Assembly (NCBI GenBank): GCA_001970955.1
Contig: MPUH01000622.1
Coordinates: forward strand, 1 to 42,926
Source: Stentor coeruleus
Lineage: Eukaryota > Ciliophora > Heterotrichea > Heterotrichida > Stentoridae
Direction: 5' to 3'
Length of the DNA stretch: 42,926 bases
Part shown: in pieces, positions 41,841 through 42,926 of the stretch
How the letters are laid out: each line of letters begins with the position of its first letter
Position numbering within the stretch: the stretch's first letter is position 1
Translations under genes and position numbers: made by a program
Notes under the pieces: model-generated
Told to the model about the DNA's origin: nothing
The model's input: only the letters and a program-made list of their open reading frames with translations
The model's database searches: none

Positions 41841-42926
41841 TTAAATAATTATTTTATAAGATTTAGGAGGAAGTGGAAGTTCGGAAAATGGTTTTTTTAT
41901 TTGAGAGTTTTGAGTGAAAGTGACTTTTTTTTGGAAAAGTGAGTGATTTTTGATGATTTTATGATGAGAGGATTTTTGGTTTGAAAGATGATAAATAGTG
42001 GAGAGATGCTTTTGAGCTTGTAGGAAGATTGTGGTGGATTTGGTGGAGGTTTATGACCTGGTTGAATATATTAAAAAATGAGTATTTGCATAGAAAATTT
42101 TAGTGAATATTGAAGATATATTAATGTTTATAATAAATCCTTATCAAAACAATTTCTAAATATAATATAATCCACATACAAAAGATCTTACTTATATAAA
42201 TTATATATAATCTAATGAAAATTCTGTATATTATTTCGTAAACCATCACCCAAACGACATGCTATTCGTCAAACCACCAAAATTTTCATTTGATTTTTTC
42301 ATTAAAAACTAAATATCCCCCACTCTTCATAATATCACATAAACCTTGAGAAAAATAAACGAAAAAATAATAAAAGTGAAAAATACAAAATCTCAAGAGG
42401 AGAAAATCTTCTTAAAGTCTATAGGCGTATAGTTTATAAACTTAAAGCTTTATATCAAAAAGAAAATTATATGTTCCATATACACAAATAAATATTATAC
42501 TGATTTTTATAATTTTGAAAAATAACAGCAAAAGTTAGACTTAAAAAACAAATAAAAGAAATTTCAAAGACTTTTAAGTGAACTACAAATTATCATAATA
42601 TAAGTATATATTTTAGTTTTAAAAAAAAAAGTATAGTTGCGGAGTTTAAGGTTGTTAAGAGGGTTAAAAATTTGAGAAAGTTGAAGAAAGTCCTATGAAG
42701 AGTGTTAAGATAATCTAATCAGGAGTTCATAGTGTAGCTTATCTATATTGCAGTAACTTTAAAAAGATTAGGAAGAGTTAAATGAGATAATTAATTTCCA
42801 AAATATAAGAGCAAGATGTTTTATATACCTTTATATATTAAAATAAAGTATATTCTAAGCAAATTTATCATCAAAAAAGCCTAAAACTATTCACTATAAA
42901 GCAATCTCAAAAAAAATTCCCTTCTT
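41841..42926. other. Right-edge intergenic DNA, no gene
   Basis: 41850-42060, upstream of the minus-strand NT-C2 gene, is extremely G-rich and C-poor on the plus strand. Beyond that the DNA is AT-rich with no supported gene or repeat. Confidence 0.6.

Noticed and set aside
1..42926. tRNA, rRNA or other structured RNA genes, telomeric repeats, viral genes
   Set aside because: I looked for cloverleaf arms, rRNA blocks, telomere-type repeats and viral hallmark genes and found none that I can support by eye.

Overview
The window looks like macronuclear DNA of a heterotrich ciliate, most like Stentor. It is very AT-rich and eukaryotic in content (peroxisomal PEX6, RPA32, a mitochondrial i-AAA protease, omega-amidase, MORN, SHIPPO and EF-hand proteins). 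Genes are interrupted by 15-nt introns. Six clear ones all start GT, end TAG and carry A at position 10: GTAAGAATTACTTAG, GTATTTCCCATATAG, GTAAAAAACATGTAG, GTAATATTTATGTAG, GTGAGGTTTAGTTAG, GTAAGGAGTATTTAG. The well-preserved genes use the standard code with TAA, TAG and TGA all as terminators (about 7,200 codons without an internal stop). This fits Stentor and argues against the Blepharisma code. The species is an inference.

Layout: a partial secreted-protein gene lies at the left edge. From 0.5 to 10.5 kb there is gene-poor DNA with one small C2H2 zinc-finger gene, one SHIPPO-repeat gene and several damaged coding remnants (C/H-rich protein, WD40-like protein, B-box protein, protein kinase). 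PEX6 and an omega-amidase converge at 10.5-13.5 kb. One enormous gene (14.2-23.3 kb, minus strand, about 2,994 aa once an assembly duplication is collapsed) encodes a W-rich/repeat/coiled-coil/EF-hand protein, probably cytoskeletal. Next come an ankyrin gene with two 15-nt introns, an aspartyl-protease remnant, cytosolic malate dehydrogenase, a lipid-anchored MORN protein, a C-x-F-x-P motif protein and a coiled-coil/Sfi1-like protein. Further on are a damaged coding remnant, a small CaaX protein, a twin-CX3C small protein with an in-frame TAA, RPA32, the i-AAA protease and an NT-C2 coiled-coil protein.

Assembly: seven single-N joints each sit between two near-identical copies of 30-145 nt, and two further exact 60-nt tandem duplications have no N. 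Both look like untrimmed contig overlaps. They split the giant gene and the NT-C2 gene, and put 20 spurious residues into a coiled-coil protein.

Most unusual signal: the intact genes have no internal stop codons, but several neighbouring coding remnants keep one reading frame for long stretches and carry TAA/TAG where Gln, and TGA where Trp, would fit. In the WD40-like remnant both TGA codons fall at the conserved Trp of a WD repeat. Two explanations remain open: decay by AT-biased transitions (CAR to TAR, TGG to TGA), which the mutated kinase and protease active sites support, or a set of genes read with a relaxed code. A second unexplained pattern is a strong strand asymmetry around genes: flanks upstream of starts are rich in C and poor in G on the sense strand, and downstream flanks are the reverse.
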